Positions 14,987 to 17,997 of a stretch of 17,997 nt of DNA are shown piece after piece (position 1 is the stretch's first letter; every line of letters starts with the position of its first letter). The notes under the pieces were generated by a model. The model did no database searches and was not told the origin of the DNA. It saw only the letters and a program-made list of their open reading frames with translations. The stretch covers positions 1-17,997 of the forward strand of contig CALATF010000026.1 in assembly GCA_937891595.1 (NCBI GenBank). Reading direction: 5' to 3'. This stretch comes from an uncultured Clostridia bacterium. Lineage in GTDB: Bacteria; Bacillota; Clostridia; Christensenellales; UBA1242. The translations under genes were made by a program, and so were the position numbers.

Positions 14987-16085
14987 TTATAAACTCTTTT
15001 TTAAGTAATCTAAAATAAAAGGTTTTAAATTACCATTCATAACACCATCTACATCTGATGTTTCAAAATTTGTTCTATGGTCTTTAACCATTGTATAAGG
15101 GCAAAACACATACGACCTTATTTGACTACCCCATTCAATTTTTTTAATGTCACCTTTAATTTCTTTTAAGTTCTTCTCTCTTTCTTCCACTTTAAGTGCA
15201 ATAAGTTTACTTTTTAAAACTTTAAAAGCCATTTCTCTATTTTGAATTTGACTGCGTTCGTTTTGACATGTAACAACTATACCCGTTGGAGCATGTGTAA
15301 GCCTTATAGCAGAATCTGTTTTATTAACGTGTTGACCTCCCGCACCGCTACTACGATAAGTATCTACACGAACATCATCCATATTTATTTCTACATCAAC
15401 AGTATCGTCAATTTCTGGCATTACTTCAAGACTTGCAAAGCTTGTGTGTCTGCGTTTATTTGCATCAAATGGCGAAATTCTAACTAATCTATGAACACCC
15501 ATTTCTGCTTTTAAATAACCATATGCTTTTTCGCCTTCTACTAAGAAAGTTACACTTTTAAGCCCTGCTTCATCTCCATCCAAACTATCAATAACTTGCA
15601 ATTTAAAGTTGTTTTTCTCGCAATACATACTATACATTCTAAACAACATATTAGCCCAGTCTTGTGCCTCTGTCCCGCCAGCACCTGCATGTATTGATAA
15701 AATAGCATTACAACTATCATATTCACCATTTAAAAGCGTAGACAATGTGTTTTCTTCTACAAAAGTTTCAAAGCTAGAAAGTTTTTCACACAAAGCATTA
15801 AAGTTTTCTTGGCTATCTTCAATTTCAATTAGCTCAAGTAAAAAAGAAACATCTTCTTCAAATTTATCTAAACTATTTGCAACATTTAATTTTTGTTCTA
15901 ATTCTTTTATAGCCTTTCCATTTGCTTTAACTATTGTTAAATCGTTCCAAAAATCAGGATTTTCTTGTTCCTTTTTCTTTTGTTCAAGTTCAGCTTTAAC
16001 CCTTGCTAAGTCAAAGACACTCCTTTAAATAACTGCTTTTGTTTTTTAAATTGTTAAAACTAATAATTTGCTCGTCTATTACCAT
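14987..16085 (-). CDS. prfB: Peptide chain release factor 2 (RF2), with +1 programmed frameshift
   Basis: RF2 recognises UGA and UAA stop codons and releases the chain from peptidyl-tRNA in the ribosome. Frame 0 runs from ATG at 16085 (AAGGA six bases upstream) for 24 codons to TGA at 16011-16013. The gene then continues in the +1 frame from 16012 to the stop at 14987. The joined protein is 365 residues, exactly the E. coli length. It carries the UGA/UAA-specific SPF tripeptide at 204-206 and the catalytic GGQ at 249-251 (AGGQHVNKTDSAIRLTH). The N-terminal domain includes ENPDFWND. In most Firmicutes prfB follows secA directly; here two genes intervene. A TGA-TAGATT extended -10 on the minus strand at 16134-16126 may give it its own promoter. 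Confidence 0.96.
16010..16024 (-). promoter_or_regulatory. RF2 +1 programmed frameshift site
   Basis: The minus strand reads AGGAG, three bases, then CTT TGA C: the canonical RF2 autoregulation signal. The internal Shine-Dalgarno (16024-16020) is at the known spacing from CTT (16016-16014), and the in-frame TGA is at 16013-16011. When RF2 is low the ribosome pauses at UGA and slips +1 to GAC. Confidence 0.95.
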
Positions 16086-16125
16086 ACTTTTTCCTTTTCA
16101 ATGTTTTTAATTTTCCAAATTATTT

Positions 16126-16134
16126 AATCTATCA
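16126..16134 (-). promoter_or_regulatory. Possible extended -10 promoter of prfB
   Basis: TGA-TAGATT on the minus strand, inside the 10-mer TTATGTGATA shared with the mrnC and 13115 promoters. A start near 16119 gives a leader of about 33 bases that includes the prfB ribosome binding site. No -35 match is seen, so the call is tentative. Confidence 0.4.
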
Positions 16135-16144
16135 CATAAAATAT

Positions 16145-16606
16145 TTAATTATATTTGTTTAACTCAATTCTAAATTCTTTTTCTGTAAGCTTTCTTAAAA
16201 GATTGTCAAACGCCAAAGGTGAATTTGTAACTTCTTTACCAACCCACGATGGAATTTTGTAATAGTTCATTTCATTTTGTGTTTTAAATTTAATTTCTAC
16301 CCTTATTAAACCATCAAAACGTCCAAGATATTTTTTTATAGATATATTAGCATCATCTAAAAGTAAATAACTATCTCTAATTATTTTATCTTGTGCTTTT
16401 GTTATAATTTGTAAAAATTCTTTTTCCTCAATTATTTTTTTATCTATAATATAATTATTTTTGTCTAAAACTTCTTTTTCAAACTTATTATCTTTTTTTT
16501 GAACTCTTAAAAAATCGTTGATATAATATCTTTCATATCTTATAGGATTACTTAAATTTAAATTATCAAGAGATTTTATTATAAAACGCCTAGTTAATCT
16601 TTTCAT
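16145..16606 (-). CDS. CYTH-domain-like protein with altered catalytic residues
   Basis: 153 residues from ATG at 16606, chosen because AAGGTG lies four bases upstream. A longer frame to 16699 overlaps the upstream gene and lacks a site. The pattern follows the CYTH/triphosphate-tunnel fold: a first strand LTRRFIIKS (4-12), then RYERYYINDFLRVQKK and KFEKEVL, then IIRDSYLLL, GRFDGLIRVEIKF and finally PSWVGKEVT, which corresponds to the family's P-x-W-x-G-x-EVT segment. The family normally opens with E-x-E-x-K, whose acids bind metal; here that place reads R-L-T-R-R, and other basic positions are also changed. So it may not be an active triphosphatase. It sits 34 bases after the methyltransferase gene in one transcription unit. 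The fold call is by eye and moderate. Confidence 0.7.
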   Translation of the reverse strand: MKRLTRRFIIKSLDNLNLSNPIRYERYYINDFLRVQKKDNKFEKEVLDKNNYIIDKKIIEEKEFLQIITKAQDKIIRDSYLLLDDANISIKKYLGRFDGLIRVEIKFKTQNEMNYYKIPSWVGKEVTNSPLAFDNLLRKLTEKEFRIELNKYN

Positions 16607-16640
16607 TTTACACCTTATAATACTCAAATAAAACTTTTCA

Positions 16641-17435
16641 TTATTTTCCACAAAAACTAAACTCATATATTTTATATAACTTTTGTGAAGTTTTACCACA
16701 ATATAAATTGTTAAATAAGAATTTATGTAAACCTTTTAAATTATTTTCTTTTTTCTTAATAATATGCTGATTAACAAAAGTTAAATTTTTATTTAATCTA
16801 GTTAAATCTTCAAAATTATCCATACCAAATTTTACTTGCGCATTTACTTTATTTACTGGGTTTTTTATTTTGGAAAGTTTTACCGCTTTTTTAGAATAAG
16901 CATCAAAAACTAAATAAAAATTTTTAAACTTTTCGCCCAAATTTAAAATTAAATTTTTAATTTCTTCTTCACTTAAATACATTGTAAGCCCTTCAGCTAT
17001 AACTAAGACATTTTCAGATTTCTTTATTTTGTTTAACCACTTAGCATCTGTTACAGAGCTACCAACCATACAATATTTATCATAATTTCTATAAAAACTT
17101 TTTCTAATTTTTATAACATTTTCAAAATCAACGTCATACCAAAAAGAATAATTTTGTTTAACCCTTAAACATCTTGAATCTAACCCACAACCCAAGTGAA
17201 TTACAGTAGTATTTGGGTTATTAGTTAAATAATTATTACAAAGTTCATCTATTATTTTAGCTCTTAAACTTAAAAACATATTAAGGTATTTGTTTTGTTT
17301 AACTTTTTTAGTATTAAATAAATTAGAAACTATTTCTTCTGCTTTTTTATCTTCTAAAAACAATCCCTTTTTGCTCATTTGTGCTTTAGCTAAAAGCGGA
17401 ATAAAAAGTGTTAAACTTTCGTTATTTAATTTCAT
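16641..17435 (-). CDS. LCM/TcmP-family SAM-dependent methyltransferase
   Basis: 264 residues from ATG at 17435, with GGGGATAAT just upstream. An ATG at 17468 would place its ribosome binding site inside the secA terminator arm, so I prefer the shorter form. SAM-binding motif I is IHLGCGLDSRCLRV (79-92), followed by YDVDFENVI (100-108, acidic loop binding ribose), SVTDAKWL and the family marker AEGLTMYLSEEEI (147-159). The N-terminal TLFIPLLAKAQ matches the leucine carboxyl methyltransferase/TcmP group, which methylates carboxyl or hydroxyl groups of proteins or small molecules. The substrate is not indicated. It lies between secA and a CYTH-like gene. Many Lys/Asn codons and A/T richness match the surroundings, so recent transfer is not evident. 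Confidence 0.88.
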   Translation of the reverse strand: MKLNNESLTLFIPLLAKAQMSKKGLFLEDKKAEEIVSNLFNTKKVKQNKYLNMFLSLRAKIIDELCNNYLTNNPNTTVIHLGCGLDSRCLRVKQNYSFWYDVDFENVIKIRKSFYRNYDKYCMVGSSVTDAKWLNKIKKSENVLVIAEGLTMYLSEEEIKNLILNLGEKFKNFYLVFDAYSKKAVKLSKIKNPVNKVNAQVKFGMDNFEDLTRLNKNLTFVNQHIIKKKENNLKGLHKFLFNNLYCGKTSQKLYKIYEFSFCGK

Positions 17436-17468
17436 ATTATCCCCATTTATTAAAAAACATGTTAACAT

Positions 17469-17505
17469 AATTAAAACCCTTGCAAAGCCTTAATTTACAA
17501 GGGTT
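17469..17505 (-). terminator. Terminator of secA
   Basis: The arms AACCCTTG (17475-17482) and CAAGGGTT (17498-17505) enclose a 15-base loop, and TTTT follows on the minus strand. It starts 10 bases after the secA stop. It is modest in strength, and some readthrough into the methyltransferase gene is possible because no clear promoter lies beyond it. Confidence 0.65.
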
Positions 17506-17515
17506 AATTATTAAA

Positions 17516-17997
17516 TTATTGACCACAACATTGCTTATATTTTTTACCACTTCCACATGGGCAAGGAGCATTTCTTCCAACTACCTTACTTGATTTTGCT
17601 TGAACAAACTTTTCGTTTGTATTTGTTTGTGGGCGTTCAACTTTTTTAAGTTGTGGTGGTTGTTTAACTTTAACATTAATTAAGAAAGTACAAGTATCTT
17701 CCCTAATCTTTTCAATCATTTCGTCAAACATATCAAAGCCAGCACGTTTATATTCTACTAATGGGTTTCTTCCGCCATAAGCTTGCAAACCTATTTCTTT
17801 TTTAAGAATTTCCATAGTGTCGATATGGCCCATCCATAAAACGTCAACAACTCTAAGCAAGAAATATCTTTCAAACCTAGAGAAATCAAAACCTAGTTCT
17901 TTTGCTTCGTTAATAATTGTTTCATATCTTTCAACAACTTTTTCTAAAACTTTATGAGTAAAGTTTCCTAAATCAATCGCTGAAGAAATTATTAAGA
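17516..17997 (-). CDS. secA: Preprotein translocase ATPase SecA (C-terminal part, 5' end outside window)
   Basis: Only the last 159 codons are present; the frame is open to the right edge. SecA is the motor that drives secreted proteins through SecYEG. Visible are the end of the helical scaffold and wing domains (ERYETIINEAKELGFDFSRF, then LLRVVDVLWMGHIDTMEILK), the conserved IGLQAYGGRNPLVEYKRAGFDMF (in place of the usual IGLRAY-QDPL-EYK), a variable linker, and the zinc-binding C-terminal SEC-C tail NAPCPCGSGKKYKQCCGQ. Its Cys residues at fragment positions 145, 147, 156 and 157 serve SecB or ribosome and lipid contacts in relatives. The stop is followed by a hairpin terminator. Confidence 0.97.
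   Translation of the reverse strand, partial: LIISSAIDLGNFTHKVLEKVVERYETIINEAKELGFDFSRFERYFLLRVVDVLWMGHIDTMEILKKEIGLQAYGGRNPLVEYKRAGFDMFDEMIEKIREDTCTFLINVKVKQPPQLKKVERPQTNTNEKFVQAKSSKVVGRNAPCPCGSGKKYKQCCGQ

Noticed and set aside
16607..16699. N-terminal extension of the CYTH-like protein to 16699
   Set aside because: Overlaps the methyltransferase 3' end, no ribosome binding site, and the fold begins at the ATG at 16606 preceded by AAGGTG.
1..17997. CRISPR arrays, tRNA/rRNA genes, insertion sequences, prophage
   Set aside because: No regularly spaced repeats, cloverleaf, transposase-like frame or terminal inverted repeats were seen on either strand.

Overview
The window is very A+T-rich DNA with compact, mostly co-directional genes. 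It looks like the chromosome of a Gram-positive, probably spore-forming Bacillota (Clostridia-like) bacterium. The evidence is the conserved Firmicutes synteny mrnC-rlmB-sigH, dnaX-ybaB-recR and secA...prfB, a Spo0H-type sigma factor, a CwlD-like amidase and strong AGGAGG-type ribosome binding sites. The species cannot be named from sequence alone; an uncultured gut Clostridia lineage is my guess. No IS element, phage gene, CRISPR array, tRNA or rRNA was seen.

Layout, all on the minus strand unless stated. (1) 1-4907: the 5' part (1635 codons, running off the left edge) of a giant membrane-anchored surface protein. It has an Asn/Gln-rich cytoplasmic head, one transmembrane helix and a long outer part with many degenerate Listeria-Bacteroides (InlB B/Flg_new) type repeats. 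(2) 4908-5591: an A/T-rich gap with small inverted repeats and the recR terminator. (3) 5592-9838: one tight information-processing operon, mrnC-rlmB-sigH-dnaX-ybaB-recR, driven by an extended -10 promoter that would make mrnC essentially leaderless. dnaX is split by a run of nine A residues in a way that predicts gamma and tau by -1 frameshifting. (4) 9979-12053: a small DUF1292-like gene and two unrecognised genes, each encoding a two-helix membrane protein with a charged C-terminal tail, the latter two with their own promoters. (5) 12262-12957: a cwlD-like amidase behind a possible sigma-E promoter, divergent from the only plus-strand gene (13115-13555, a small acidic protein of unknown function with a strong promoter and terminator). 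(6) 13799-17997: tsaD, prfB (with the classical +1 programmed frameshift), a CYTH-like protein, an LCM-family methyltransferase and the 3' end of secA. The last two small genes sit inside the usually adjacent secA-prfB pair.

The genes join replication and repair (DnaX clamp loader, YbaB, RecR), rRNA maturation (MrnC, RlmB), translation (RF2, TsaD), secretion (SecA) and developmental control (SigH, CwlD). Two recoding sites in one 18-kb window (dnaX and prfB) are the clearest non-standard signals. The unusual proteins are the giant surface protein, the two-helix membrane protein pair, the acidic plus-strand protein and the catalytically degenerate-looking CYTH protein.
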